From an uncultured Pseudoxanthomonas sp. (GTDB taxonomy: Bacteria > Pseudomonadota > Gammaproteobacteria > Xanthomonadales > Xanthomonadaceae), in NCBI RefSeq assembly GCF_946886695.1, contig NZ_CAMPJD010000009.1, positions 1-64,000 on the forward strand: a stretch of DNA of 64,000 nucleotides. The letters are read 5' to 3'. The position numbers and the translations under genes are program-made. The notes beneath the pieces were generated by a model. That model was not told where the DNA came from, searched no databases, and saw nothing but the letters and a program-made list of their open reading frames with translations. Each line of letters starts with the position of its first letter. The first letter of the stretch is position 1. Shown here one piece after another: positions 34,964-44,500 of the stretch.

Positions 34964-35347
34964 ATGACCCTGCATCGCCAATCGCTGATCCTCGTCGAAA
35001 ACTGCCCTATCCGCGATGTGCTGGACCGGCTGGGTGATCGCTGGACGGTTCTGGTCCTGCACGAGCTGTCGGCGGGGACGCTTCGCTTTTCCGAGATTCG
35101 CAAGCGCATAGCCGACATCTCGCCGCGCATGCTGGCCCAGACGCTGCGGCACCTGGAACAGGACGGGTTGCTCAGCCGCGAGGTATTCCCGACGGTGCCG
35201 CCGCGCGTGGACTACGCGCTGACGTCGCTGGGGCTGTCGTTCTTCGAGCGGGTGGAGATGCTGGCGCAGTGGGCTTCGGACCATCACGATGAGGTGCGTG
35301 CGGCGCGCAGGGCGTACGTGGCGCCGGTGACCAACGCGCCCAAGTAA
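34964..35347 (+). CDS. HxlR family transcriptional regulator (YtfH-type)
   Basis: This 127-residue winged-helix regulator has the HxlR pattern: a conserved cysteine in VENCPIRDVLDRLGDRWTVLVL (Cys about residue 13), then RFSEIRKRIADISPRMLAQTL and HLEQDGLLSREVFPTVPPRVDYALT. In the QorR/YodB-type regulators that cysteine senses quinones and electrophiles, and the neighbouring quinone reductase gene suits that. The ATG at 34964 was chosen over 34946 because GGAG lies 7 nt upstream of it; the earlier ATG directly abuts an operator half-site. Confidence 0.87.
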   Translation: MTLHRQSLILVENCPIRDVLDRLGDRWTVLVLHELSAGTLRFSEIRKRIADISPRMLAQTLRHLEQDGLLSREVFPTVPPRVDYALTSLGLSFFERVEMLAQWASDHHDEVRAARRAYVAPVTNAPK

Positions 35348-35352
35348 CCCTC

Positions 35353-35419
35353 TGTAGGAAGGGCTTCAGCCCCGACAGCCGACGACAGGTACACGATCGG
35401 GGCTTAAGCCCCTCCTACA
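35353..35419. repeat. REP-like inverted repeat (TGTAGGA/TCCTACA type)
   Basis: A left arm TGTAGGAAGGGCTTCAGCCC (35353-35375 with CGA) pairs with a right arm at 35397-35419 with two mismatches in 23 bp. Each arm contains its own small GGGCTTcAGCCC or GGGGCTTaAGCCCC palindrome. This TGTAGGAGGGGCTT type of repeat is common between genes in xanthomonads and pseudomonads. Confidence 0.75.
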
Positions 35420-35421
35420 AG

Positions 35422-35447
35422 AAAGCCCCGGCATGGCCGGGGCTTTT
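35422..35447. terminator. bidirectional terminator before the MexI-like RND gene end
   Basis: Perfect 11-bp stem AAAGCCCCGGC-atg-GCCGGGGCTTT, with T residues on the plus-strand side and A-rich flank for the minus strand. It separates the converging hxlR-like and RND permease genes. Confidence 0.85.
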
Positions 35448-35473
35448 CTTCATTCCATCGACTGCATGCCTGG

Positions 35474-38400
35474 TCAATGCCCGTGCGCGGGCTCGCCATC
35501 CACGGTTGCCGGAACATCATCCGCATCCTTGCGGTCGTGCGCATGGTCGCGGGCCAGGTACAGGTAGAACGCCGGCAGCACGAACAGGGTGAACAACGTA
35601 CCGATGGTCATGCCCGAGGCGATCACCACGCCCATCGAGAAGCGCGACGCCGCACCCGGGCCGCTGGCGATCAGCAGCGGGATCATCGCGAATACCAGCG
35701 CGGCGGTGGTCATCAGCACCGGGCGCAGGCGGATGGCGGCCGCTTCCTCGATCGCTTCGCGCTTGGACAGGCCACGCTCGATCTGCAGCTTGTTGGCGAA
35801 TTCCACGATCAGGATGCCGTGCTTGGAGATCACGCCGACCAACGTCACCAGGCCCACCTGGGTGTAGATGTTGATGCTCATGCCGGGGAAGGCTTCGATC
35901 TGCATCATGCCCAGGATGCCGCTGAGGATCGCCAGCACGTTCACCGTCAGCAGCGCGCCGCAGATCGCCATCGGTACGGTCAACAGCATGATCAGCGCAT
36001 CGCGGAAGCTCTCGAACTGCGCCGCCAGCACCAGGAAGATCACGATCAGCGCCAGTGCCAGCGTGACCAGCATCGCCGCACCTTCCTGCTTGTATTGCCG
36101 CGACTCGCCCGCGTAGTCCACCGAGTATCCCTGTGGCAGCACTTCCTTCGCGGCCTGTTCGAGGATCGCCAGTGCCTCGCCCTTGCTGACGCCGGGACGG
36201 GGGGCGAAGGTGATGGATACCGCGTTGAGCTGCTGGAATCGCTTCAGTGATTGCGGTTGCGCGCTTTCCTTCAGCGTCACCAGGGTCGACAGCGGAATCA
36301 GTTCGCCGCCGCGGGTGCGCGTGTAGTAGTTTTCCAGGTCGCTGGCGTTGAGGCGGTCGCTGCGCTGCACCTGCGGGATCACCAGGTATGAGCGGTTCTG
36401 CATCGCGAAGCGGTTGGTATAGCCGCCGGACAGCATTGCCGCCATGTCGGCCGCCAGCGTGCGCATGTCGATGCCCAGGCTGGCAGCCTTGTCGCGGTCG
36501 ATGTTGACCTCGATGCGCGGCTTGTCGATCTTCAGGTCCTTGTCCAGGAAGATGAAGCGCTTGCTCTCCATCGCCTTCATCAGGATCTGGTCGGCCAGTT
36601 CCGCCAACTGGCTCAGGTCGCCCACGCCACCGATGACGAACTCGCCGCCACCGCCGTCGCCGCCCGCACTCGGTAGCGAGGGCGGGACCAGCGCGAAGAT
36701 GTTCAGGCCGCTGACCTGGCTCATCTTTGGCTGCAGTTCCTGCTGCAGCACCGCGTTGGTCGAACGATCGCGCTCGCTCCAGGGCTTCAGCACGAATCCG
36801 GCCATTGCCATCGGGCTTGCACCGCCGCCGCTGCCGCCGAAGCCACCGTTGAACAGGAAGTAGTCCTGCACCTCCGGCACGCCCTTGGCGATGGCGGTCA
36901 CTTCCTCGGTGTAGCGCTCGACGTAGTCCAGCGTGGAGTAGGGGTCCGCGCTGGCGACGGAGAAGATGAAGCCTTCGTCCTCCAGCGGCGCCGGCTCCTT
37001 GGGCGCGGTCATGTACAGGAACACGCACGACACCAGCACCAGGATGCCGAACACGCCGATCACCGACTTGGTTTCCATCGTGCCATGCAGGCGGCGCTGG
37101 TAACCGGCATTGATCTTGTCGAAGCGCTCGTCCAGCCACTTCTCCAGCTTGCCCTTGCCGCCTTCGCTGTGCGGCTTGAGGATCTTGGCGCACATCATCG
37201 GGGTCAGCGTCAGCGCGATGACACCGGACAACAGCACCGAGCCGGCCAGGGTGAAGGCGAACTCGGTGAACAGCACCCCGGTCATGCCGCCCTGGAAGCC
37301 GATCGGCAGGTACACCGCCACCAGCGTGGTGGTCATGGCCACGACCGGCCAGGCCAGTTCGCGTGCGCCCTTGATCGCCGCCTCGTACGGCGACATGCCT
37401 TCCTCGATGTGGCGGTGGATGTTCTCCAGCACGATGATCGCGTCATCCACCACGATGCCGATCGCCAGCACCATCGCCAGCAGGGTCAGCAGGTTGATGG
37501 TGAAACCCATCAGCAGCATCAGGAACAGCGCGCCCACCAGCGACAGCGGCACCGTCACCGCCGGGATCAGCACGCTGCGCAGCGAACCCAGGAACAGGAA
37601 GATCACCACGATCACGATGATCACCGCTTCCACGATGGTGCTGACGACCTCGTCGATGGCGTCCTGGATCTGCTCGGTGCTGTCGTAGGGGATCGTGGCC
37701 TTGATGCCTTCCGGCAGCTGCGGGACGATCTCGTTGTCCCACAGCGTGCGCACGTCCTTGATGACGTCCAGCGAGTTCGCGTCCGGCGACACGAAGATGC
37801 CCATGAACGTGGCGGCTTCGCCGTTGATGCGGACCGACGTGCCGTAGCTCTCCGAGCCCAGCTGCACGTCCGCCACATCACCCAGTCGCACGATGGCACC
37901 GTTCTGCTCACGGATGATGAGCTGGCGGAACTCGTCGGCATTGCGCAGATCGGTGCGCGCGGTCATGTCGATGGCGACCATCTGGCCCTTGGTCGAGCCC
38001 ACCGCCGCCAGCACGTTGTTCGATGACAAGGCCGTGGACACATCGCTGGCGGTCACCTGCAGCGCCGTCATGCGGTCCGGCTTCAGCCATACGCGCATGG
38101 CGAACGTGCCGGCGCCGAGGATGTCGGCGCGCTGCACGCCGGACACGGTGACCAGCTTTGGCTGGACGACGCGGGTCAGGTAGTCGGTGATCTGGTTGTT
38201 GTCCAGCGTCTCGCTGGCGAAGGACACGTACATCGCCGCGATCTGCTGGCCCTGCTGCAGGTCGATCACCGGATCCTCGGATTCCGGCGGCAACTGGCCG
38301 CGCATCTTGTTGACCTTGGCGGCGATCTGGGTGAGCGCCTCGTTCGGGTCCTGGTCAAGCTTGATGTAAGCCTGGATCACGCTGGCACCGGCCGAACTGG

Positions 38401-38647
38401 TCGAGCTGAGGTAATCGATGCCTTCGGCACTGGCCACCTCGCGCTCCAGCGGCGTGGTGATGAAGCCCTGGATCAGATCGGCGTCGGCACCGTAGTAGGT
38501 GGTGCTGATGTTCACCACGGCGTTGCGCAGTTCCGGGTACTGGCGCACGTTCAATTCGGTGAACGAGCGCAGGCCGAACAGCAGGATGAAGAGGCTGACG
38601 ACGATCGCCAGCACCGGCTTGTTGATGAAGATGTCGGTGAATTTCAT
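35474..38647 (-). CDS. RND multidrug efflux permease (HAE1 family, MexI-like)
   Basis: This 1057-residue inner-membrane proton antiporter has the RND layout: a first transmembrane segment (about 10-30), a large periplasmic loop, helices 2-6 around residues 335-500, a second loop, and helices 8-12. Proton-relay aspartates are present in IGIVVDDAIIVLENIHRHI (about residue 406). The N-terminal MKFTDIFINKPVLAIVVSLF and DLIQGFITTPLEREVASAEG resemble MexI/VexD-type pumps more than AcrB. It lies 12 bp after its adaptor gene. No outer-membrane channel gene is adjacent. Substrates are not predictable from sequence. Confidence 0.93.
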   Translation of the reverse strand: MKFTDIFINKPVLAIVVSLFILLFGLRSFTELNVRQYPELRNAVVNISTTYYGADADLIQGFITTPLEREVASAEGIDYLSSTSSAGASVIQAYIKLDQDPNEALTQIAAKVNKMRGQLPPESEDPVIDLQQGQQIAAMYVSFASETLDNNQITDYLTRVVQPKLVTVSGVQRADILGAGTFAMRVWLKPDRMTALQVTASDVSTALSSNNVLAAVGSTKGQMVAIDMTARTDLRNADEFRQLIIREQNGAIVRLGDVADVQLGSESYGTSVRINGEAATFMGIFVSPDANSLDVIKDVRTLWDNEIVPQLPEGIKATIPYDSTEQIQDAIDEVVSTIVEAVIIVIVVIFLFLGSLRSVLIPAVTVPLSLVGALFLMLLMGFTINLLTLLAMVLAIGIVVDDAIIVLENIHRHIEEGMSPYEAAIKGARELAWPVVAMTTTLVAVYLPIGFQGGMTGVLFTEFAFTLAGSVLLSGVIALTLTPMMCAKILKPHSEGGKGKLEKWLDERFDKINAGYQRRLHGTMETKSVIGVFGILVLVSCVFLYMTAPKEPAPLEDEGFIFSVASADPYSTLDYVERYTEEVTAIAKGVPEVQDYFLFNGGFGGSGGGASPMAMAGFVLKPWSERDRSTNAVLQQELQPKMSQVSGLNIFALVPPSLPSAGGDGGGGEFVIGGVGDLSQLAELADQILMKAMESKRFIFLDKDLKIDKPRIEVNIDRDKAASLGIDMRTLAADMAAMLSGGYTNRFAMQNRSYLVIPQVQRSDRLNASDLENYYTRTRGGELIPLSTLVTLKESAQPQSLKRFQQLNAVSITFAPRPGVSKGEALAILEQAAKEVLPQGYSVDYAGESRQYKQEGAAMLVTLALALIVIFLVLAAQFESFRDALIMLLTVPMAICGALLTVNVLAILSGILGMMQIEAFPGMSINIYTQVGLVTLVGVISKHGILIVEFANKLQIERGLSKREAIEEAAAIRLRPVLMTTAALVFAMIPLLIASGPGAASRFSMGVVIASGMTIGTLFTLFVLPAFYLYLARDHAHDRKDADDVPATVDGEPAHGH

Positions 38648-38659
38648 GCCGTCGCTCCG

Positions 38660-39856
38660 TCAACGGTTTTCGGGCTTGGGCTGGGCCTCGGTCACCGGCT
38701 GCACCTTGTTGTTCACCACCACTTCGGCGTCATTGCGCAGCTTCAGCAGGCCACTGGTGGCGACGCGTTCGCCGGGCTTCAGTCCTTCGGTGACGGCGAT
38801 CAGGTCGCCCCGGGTGGCCCCGGTCTTCACGAAGCGCTGGCGTACCACCAGCTTCTTGCCGGTCAGCGGCTTGCCCTGCATGTCCTTCTCGCCTTCGGCG
38901 CGCTGGACTTCCTGGATCACGTACACCGCGTTGCCGTAGGGGTTGAAGCTGATCGCGGTCTGCGGCACCACCACCACCTTGCGGCTGTCGCCGGTGTCGA
39001 AGCCGACATGCGCGAACGCGCCCGGACGCAGGTTGTACTCCGGGTTGGCCAGCGTCGCCTGCACCTTGAAGTTGCGCGTGGCCGGATCGACCTGCGGTTC
39101 CACCGCCGTGACTTCGCCTTCGAACACCTGGCCGGGCAGGGCGTCCACGGTGGCGCGGACCTTCGCCCCCGGCAGTACCTGGCCCACGCGTTGCTCGGGC
39201 AAGGTGAAGTCGAGGTAGATCGGGTCCAGTGCCTGCAGGCTGACGATGGCATCGCCCGGCGTGAGGTACTGGCCCAGGTTGACCTTGCGGATGCCCAGCA
39301 CGCCATCGAACGGGGCGCGGATGGTCTTCTGCGCGATCAGGGCGCGCTGCGCCTCCACCTGCGCGAGCGACGTGGCGGCCACGGTGGCGCGCTCTTCCGC
39401 TTCGGCCTGCGAGACCAGCTTGTCGCGCGCCAGTGCCTGCCAGCGATCACGCTGAACGGCCGCCAGCTTGGCAGAGGCTTCCAGCGATTTCATCACAGCC
39501 AGTTCGTTGGCCGTGTTGAGCTGGGCCAGCACGGTGCCGGCCTTCACCGGCTTGCCGACGTCGATGGACAGGCTGCGTACCACGCCCCCGGCCTCGGTGG
39601 TCACGTCGGTGCCATTGATGGCCACGAAGGTGCCTACGGCCTGCTGCGCGTCTACCCATTCCTCCTGCTTGGCGGTCCAGTCGGTCACCGCCGCGGCCGG
39701 CTGCGGCATGTTGTCGAAGAAATCGTTCATACCCTTGCCCATGATCGCTTTGACGGCGAACACGCCGCCGAAGATCACCACCACGGCGATCAGCATCAGG
39801 ATCATGCGGCGGGTGGTGGAGGGCGTTTTCCTTGCGGTCGGATCTTTCCGTGTCAT
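38660..39856 (-). CDS. RND efflux membrane fusion protein (periplasmic adaptor) for the MexI-like pump
   Basis: This 398-residue adaptor has one N-terminal membrane anchor (about 21-42, MILMLIAVVVIFGGVFAVKA) in place of a lipobox, then a biotinyl-lipoyl-like half (GGVVRSLSIDVGKPVKAGTVLAQLN), a helical hairpin (about 115-165), its return half (RAPFDGVLGIRKVNLGQYLTPGD), a beta-barrel and a membrane-proximal domain. The ATG at 39856 starts just before the basic segment TRKDPTARKTPSTTRR; upstream in-frame sequence runs across the intergenic region. It feeds the permease encoded immediately downstream. Confidence 0.92.
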   Translation of the reverse strand: MTRKDPTARKTPSTTRRMILMLIAVVVIFGGVFAVKAIMGKGMNDFFDNMPQPAAAVTDWTAKQEEWVDAQQAVGTFVAINGTDVTTEAGGVVRSLSIDVGKPVKAGTVLAQLNTANELAVMKSLEASAKLAAVQRDRWQALARDKLVSQAEAEERATVAATSLAQVEAQRALIAQKTIRAPFDGVLGIRKVNLGQYLTPGDAIVSLQALDPIYLDFTLPEQRVGQVLPGAKVRATVDALPGQVFEGEVTAVEPQVDPATRNFKVQATLANPEYNLRPGAFAHVGFDTGDSRKVVVVPQTAISFNPYGNAVYVIQEVQRAEGEKDMQGKPLTGKKLVVRQRFVKTGATRGDLIAVTEGLKPGERVATSGLLKLRNDAEVVVNNKVQPVTEAQPKPENR

Positions 39857-40088
39857 GGAGTGGTCTTCGTCAAGTCGGGGGAAGTCGTCAGGTCGACGAA
39901 CGAGCGGCGTCGCGATCGACATGGTCAATCGCGGGATTATCACGGATTGAGACCGGCACACATAGTGCAGGAAGGCATGGCGGGTGGCCGGGCAGGCCCA
40001 TTGCGCCGTGCGCTCGGCGCTCAGCAGGTCGCAGGCGGGACTTCGCGGACAGCCGGACAACCTCAGCGTCCGCGATGTCATGGCCTGC

Positions 40089-40120
40089 AAAAAGGAAGAG
40101 CCCCGGCATGGCCGGGGCTC
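40089..40120 (-). terminator. intrinsic terminator after the AcrB-like RND gene
   Basis: Read on the minus strand, a 10-bp stem GAGCCCCGGC-cat-GCCGGGGCTC is followed by TTCC and a T-run (complement of 40089-40093). It ends the tetR-adaptor-permease unit, separating it from the next pump cluster. Confidence 0.75.
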
Positions 40121-40138
40121 CCTGTTCCTTCACTCCCC

Positions 40139-43100
40139 TCAGCGTGAAGCGGGGTTTTCCTGCTCGAGCAGGTATTCCTTCGAGGGTTCGTCCATCTTGT
40201 CGCCCAGCATGCGTCGCACGGCGATGAAGAAGACCGGGATCAGTAACAGGCCCAGGAACGTGGCGAAGAACATGCCGCCGATGACACCGGTGCCGATCGC
40301 GTGGCGCGCGTTGGCGCCGGCACCGGTCGAGATGGCCATCGGCACCACACCCATGATGAAGGCGAACGAGGTCATCAGGATCGGCCGGAAGCGCAGGTGC
40401 GAGGCCGAGATCACCGCTTCGCGCAGCGTCTTGCCCTGCTTGCGCTCCATCACCGCGAACTCGACGATCAGGATCGCATTCTTCGCCGCCAGGCCGATGA
40501 TGGTGATCAGGCCGATCTTGAAGAACAGATCGTTGGACAGGCCGCGCAGCAGCGTGAACGCGAGCGCGCCCAAAGCACCCAGTGGCACGACCAGCAGCAC
40601 CGCGACCGGGATGGACCAGCTTTCATACAGCGCCGCCAGGCAGAGGAACACCACCACCAGCGAAAGCACCATCAGCAGGGTGGCGCTGTTGCCGGCCAGG
40701 ATCTCCTGGTAGGACATGCCACTCCAGTCGTAACCGAAGCCCTGCGGCAGCTGGTCGGTGACGATGTTCTCCATCGTGGTCATCGCCTGCCCGGACGAAC
40801 CGCCCGGTGCCGCGGAACCGTTGATGTTCACCGCCGAATACCCGTTGTAGCGCGACAGCGAGGGAGGCACGGAGGCCCATTGCGACTGCACCACGTTGGA
40901 CAGCGGGATCATCGCGCGACCGCCGCTGGCGTCGGTCTGCTGGCTGCTCGGCGTGTAGATGCGCGAAAGCGAATCGGCGCCGGTGCGGTAGGCGGCGTCG
41001 GCGCGCATGTTCACGCGCTTGATACGGCCTTCGTAGAAGAAGTCGTTGACGTACACCGGCGCCAGCATCAGCTGGATGCCGTTGTAGATGTCGCTGACCG
41101 ACAGCCCCATCGCCTGCGCCTGCACGCGGTCCACGTGCAGCTGCAGCTGCGGCGCGTTCTCCAGCGTGTTGGGACGCACCGCCATCAGGCTCTTGTCCTG
41201 TGCCGCCGCACCCAGCAACTGGTTGCGGGCCGCCATCAGCGCTTCCTCGCCCAGGCCCGCCCGGTCCTGCAGCCACATGTCGAAGCCGCCGAACTGGCCC
41301 AGGCCCTGGATGGTTGGCAGGTTCACCACGAAGATCTGCGCACCCTTGATCCCGTACAGGCGCTGGTTGGCCTGCTGGATGAACTCCGGCACGGTCACGT
41401 CGCGATCATCCCAGGCCTTGAGCCGGATGAAGGCCATGCCGACGTTCTCGCCGCGGCCGACGAAACTGAAGCCCGCGATCTCCATCACGCCTTCGAACCC
41501 GTCCATCTGCTGCAGCGTGCCACGCACCTGGTTGAACACCTGCTTGGTGTTCTGCAGGGTGTTGCCCGGCGGCAACTGCACGATGGCCAGGGCGTACCCC
41601 TGGTCTTCCTCGGGCACGAAGCTGCTCGGCAGGCGCGTGAACAGGAAGCCGCACAGCACGGTCAGCAGGGCGAACACCACCATCCAGCGCGGTGCATGCT
41701 TGATGGCCGAGCCGATGTGGCCCACGTAGGTCTTCTCGACCTTGCCGTAGTACTTCTCGAAGACGCGGAAGACGATGTTCTTCTTCTCGTGGCTGTCGTG
41801 TTCGTGCTGCTTCAGGAAGGTGGCGCAGAGCGCCGGCGTGAAGCCCAGCGCCAGGAAGGCCGAGAACGCCATCGAGATGGCGATGGTCAGGGCGAACTGC
41901 TTGTAGATCTCGCCCGACGCGCCACCCTGCAGCGCGGACGGGATGAACACCGCCGCCAGCACCACGGTGATCGCGATCACCGCGCCGGTGATCTGGTCCA
42001 TGGCCTTGATCGTGGCTTCCCGCGGCGGCAGTTTTTCCTCCGCCATGATGCGTTCGACGTTCTCGATCACCACGATGGCGTCGTCCACCACGATGCCGAT
42101 GGCGAGCACCATCGCGAACATCGTCAGCTGGTTGATGGTGAAGCCGATCAGGCTCAGGCCCCAGAACGTGCCGAGCAGCGCGACCGGGATGACCAGGGTG
42201 GGGATGATGGTGGCGCGGAAGTTCTGCAGGAACACCAGCATCACCAGGAACACCAGGATGACGGCTTCGATCAGCGTCTTAACCACTTCCTCGATGGAAA
42301 TCTTCACGAAGGTGGTGGTGTCGTACGGCGAGAACCAGCTGACGCCCGACGGGAAGCTGGGCTGGAGTTCATCCAGCTTGGCGCGCACGGCCTCGGCCAC
42401 GTTCAGCGCGTTGGCACCGGGCAGCAACTGCACCGCGAAGGCGCCCACCGGCTTGCCGTTGTACTGCGTATCGAAACCATAGCCCTGTGCACCGAACGCC
42501 ACGCGCGCGACATCCTTCAGGCGCACGGTGGAGCCGTCGCTGTTGGCGCGCAGGATGATCTGCTCGAACTGCTCCGGCGAATTGAAGCGGCCTTCCGCCG
42601 ACACCGTGGCGGTGAAGGCCTGGCCTTCGGGGGCGGGGTCCGCACCGATGGAGCCCGCAGCGAACTGCACGTTCTGCCCGCGCACCGCTGCCAGCACTTC
42701 GGTGGCCGACAGGTTGTAGCCCTGCAGCTTGCCGGGGTCCAGCCACACGTTCATGGCGTACTCGGAGCCGAAATGCTGGGTGCTGCCCACGCCGGGCACG
42801 CGCGAGATCTGGTCCAGCACGCGCGAGGCGATGATGTCGTTCAGGCGGTTGCGGTCGATGCTGGGGTTGTCGGACTGCAGGCCCACCACCATCAGGAAGC
42901 CGGCGTTGGCCTTGGCCACCACCACGCCCTGGGCCGTGACTTCGCTGGGCAGTCGTGGCGTGGCCAGCGACACCTTGTTCTGCACCTGCACCTGGGCGAT
43001 GTCCGCGTCGGTGCCGGTCTCGAAGGTCAGCGTGATCGAGGCCTGGCCGGAGGAACTGGAGCTAGAGCTGAAATACAGCAGGTTGTCGATGCCGGTCAGC

Positions 43101-43303
43101 TGCTGCTCGATCACCTGGGTGACCGACCGCTCCGTGGTCTGGGCACTGGCGCCGGGGTAGGTCGCGCTGACCGTTACCTGCGGCGGCGCGATGGAAGGAT
43201 AGGATTCGACGCCGAGGTTGAGGATCGCGATCACACCGGCGAGCGAGATCAGGATCGACACGACCCAGGCGAAGATCGGGTGGTTGATGAAGAACTTGGG
43301 CAT
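40139..43303 (-). CDS. RND multidrug efflux permease (HAE1 family, AcrB/SmeE-like)
   Basis: This 1054-residue permease closely follows the AcrB pattern: MPKFFINHPIFAWVVSILIS at the start, QVQVQNKVSLATPRLP, proton-relay aspartates in IGIVVDDAIVVIENVERI (about 405-408), and GFTPALCATFLK. The N-terminus carries the usual aromatic MPxFFI motif. It is the third gene of the tetR-adaptor-permease unit, 15 bp after the adaptor. AcrB-like pumps export hydrophobic antibiotics, dyes and detergents; the range here is unknown. An outer-membrane channel (TolC/OprM type) must come from elsewhere. Confidence 0.94.
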   Translation of the reverse strand: MPKFFINHPIFAWVVSILISLAGVIAILNLGVESYPSIAPPQVTVSATYPGASAQTTERSVTQVIEQQLTGIDNLLYFSSSSSSSGQASITLTFETGTDADIAQVQVQNKVSLATPRLPSEVTAQGVVVAKANAGFLMVVGLQSDNPSIDRNRLNDIIASRVLDQISRVPGVGSTQHFGSEYAMNVWLDPGKLQGYNLSATEVLAAVRGQNVQFAAGSIGADPAPEGQAFTATVSAEGRFNSPEQFEQIILRANSDGSTVRLKDVARVAFGAQGYGFDTQYNGKPVGAFAVQLLPGANALNVAEAVRAKLDELQPSFPSGVSWFSPYDTTTFVKISIEEVVKTLIEAVILVFLVMLVFLQNFRATIIPTLVIPVALLGTFWGLSLIGFTINQLTMFAMVLAIGIVVDDAIVVIENVERIMAEEKLPPREATIKAMDQITGAVIAITVVLAAVFIPSALQGGASGEIYKQFALTIAISMAFSAFLALGFTPALCATFLKQHEHDSHEKKNIVFRVFEKYYGKVEKTYVGHIGSAIKHAPRWMVVFALLTVLCGFLFTRLPSSFVPEEDQGYALAIVQLPPGNTLQNTKQVFNQVRGTLQQMDGFEGVMEIAGFSFVGRGENVGMAFIRLKAWDDRDVTVPEFIQQANQRLYGIKGAQIFVVNLPTIQGLGQFGGFDMWLQDRAGLGEEALMAARNQLLGAAAQDKSLMAVRPNTLENAPQLQLHVDRVQAQAMGLSVSDIYNGIQLMLAPVYVNDFFYEGRIKRVNMRADAAYRTGADSLSRIYTPSSQQTDASGGRAMIPLSNVVQSQWASVPPSLSRYNGYSAVNINGSAAPGGSSGQAMTTMENIVTDQLPQGFGYDWSGMSYQEILAGNSATLLMVLSLVVVFLCLAALYESWSIPVAVLLVVPLGALGALAFTLLRGLSNDLFFKIGLITIIGLAAKNAILIVEFAVMERKQGKTLREAVISASHLRFRPILMTSFAFIMGVVPMAISTGAGANARHAIGTGVIGGMFFATFLGLLLIPVFFIAVRRMLGDKMDEPSKEYLLEQENPASR

Positions 43304-43318
43304 GGGGGAGGGTCCTTC

Positions 43319-44500
43319 TTACTCGGCCTTGCCTTGCGCCGGGGCGGCCTTGGCCTGCGCAGCCTTGGCGGCTGCGGCCTGCTCGGCGGTGATGCCCTTG
43401 GCGGGCGCGCCTTCTTTGACCTTCTGCAGTCCCTCGACGATCACCTGGTCGCCGGCGGCCAAGCCGTCGGTGATGAGCCAGTCGTTGCCCACCGCCTGCT
43501 GGGTGGTCACGTTCTTGCGCACGACGTTGCCATCTTTTCCGACGATCATCGCGTAAGCGCTGACGGTGTCGCGCTGGATCGCGCTCTGCGGGATCAGGAA
43601 GGCGCCCTTCTGTTCGCCCAGCGTGGCACGCAGCGTCACGAACGTGCCCGGCAGCAGTGCGCGGTCCGGGTTGGGGACGGTGGCGCGCAGCGAGACGCTG
43701 CCCGTGGCCGGATCGACGACCGTGTCGGAGAAGTCAAGCGTACCGGTCTGGTCGATGGCCTGGCCGTTCGGCAGGAGGACCTGCACCGTGCGCTGGCCCT
43801 CGGCGGCCAGTTGCACCTGGCCTGCGCCCTGCGCCTGGCGCAGTGTCTGCAGCTCGCTCGAGCTCATCGAGAAGTTCGCATACAGCGGATCGATCTGGTC
43901 GATGGTGGTCAGCAGCGTGGCATCGCCCTGGCCGACCAGGGCGCCCTCGGTGACCTGCTGCTTGCCCGCGCGGCCGGAGATCGGCGCCGTGACGCTGGCA
44001 TAGCCCAGGTTGATGCGCGCGGTCTGCACATTGGCACGGGCCTGCTGCACGGCGGCGGCGGCGCTGCGTTCGGCGGCTTCTGCGTTGTCCAGATCGGACC
44101 GGGAGACGAACTTCTGCGGCGCCAGCTGGCGCGCGCGATCGGCCGACGTCTTCGCATTCGCGTAGGTGGCCTGCGCCGACGCGAGATTGGCCTGCGCGGC
44201 ACTCAACGAGGCCTGGAGCGGGGCGGGATCGATCAGGAAGAGGGTCTGGCCTTCCTTCACGTCGCTGCCTTCCTGGTACACGCGCTTCTGCACCACGCCG
44301 GCCACGCGGGCGCGGACGTCGGAGCTGCGGAACGGCGACAGGCGACCCACCAGCTCGCGCTCCAGCGGCACGTCCTTGGGCGTCGCGCTCATCACCACCA
44401 CTTCGGGCGGGGGCATCTGCTGCTGTTCGGGTTTGCTGCAGGCGGTCAGGGCCGCGAGCAGGGCGCTGGCCAGTACCAGGGAACGGATGGGGGCGGTCAT
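43319..44500 (-). CDS. RND efflux membrane fusion lipoprotein (AcrA-like)
   Basis: This 393-residue adaptor has a lipoprotein signal (lipobox LAALTAC, Cys21), lipoyl half-motifs RARVAGVVQKRVYQEGSDVK and SVTAPISGRAGKQQVTEGAL, a helical hairpin (about 100-160), a beta-barrel, and an Ala/Lys-rich C-terminal tail (about 360-393). The ATG at 44500 follows GGAG at 8-nt spacing and overlaps the TetR stop by 4 nt (ATGA). Together with the AcrB-like permease it forms a periplasmic efflux pair needing a TolC-type channel. Confidence 0.93.
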   Translation of the reverse strand: MTAPIRSLVLASALLAALTACSKPEQQQMPPPEVVVMSATPKDVPLERELVGRLSPFRSSDVRARVAGVVQKRVYQEGSDVKEGQTLFLIDPAPLQASLSAAQANLASAQATYANAKTSADRARQLAPQKFVSRSDLDNAEAAERSAAAAVQQARANVQTARINLGYASVTAPISGRAGKQQVTEGALVGQGDATLLTTIDQIDPLYANFSMSSSELQTLRQAQGAGQVQLAAEGQRTVQVLLPNGQAIDQTGTLDFSDTVVDPATGSVSLRATVPNPDRALLPGTFVTLRATLGEQKGAFLIPQSAIQRDTVSAYAMIVGKDGNVVRKNVTTQQAVGNDWLITDGLAAGDQVIVEGLQKVKEGAPAKGITAEQAAAAKAAQAKAAPAQGKAE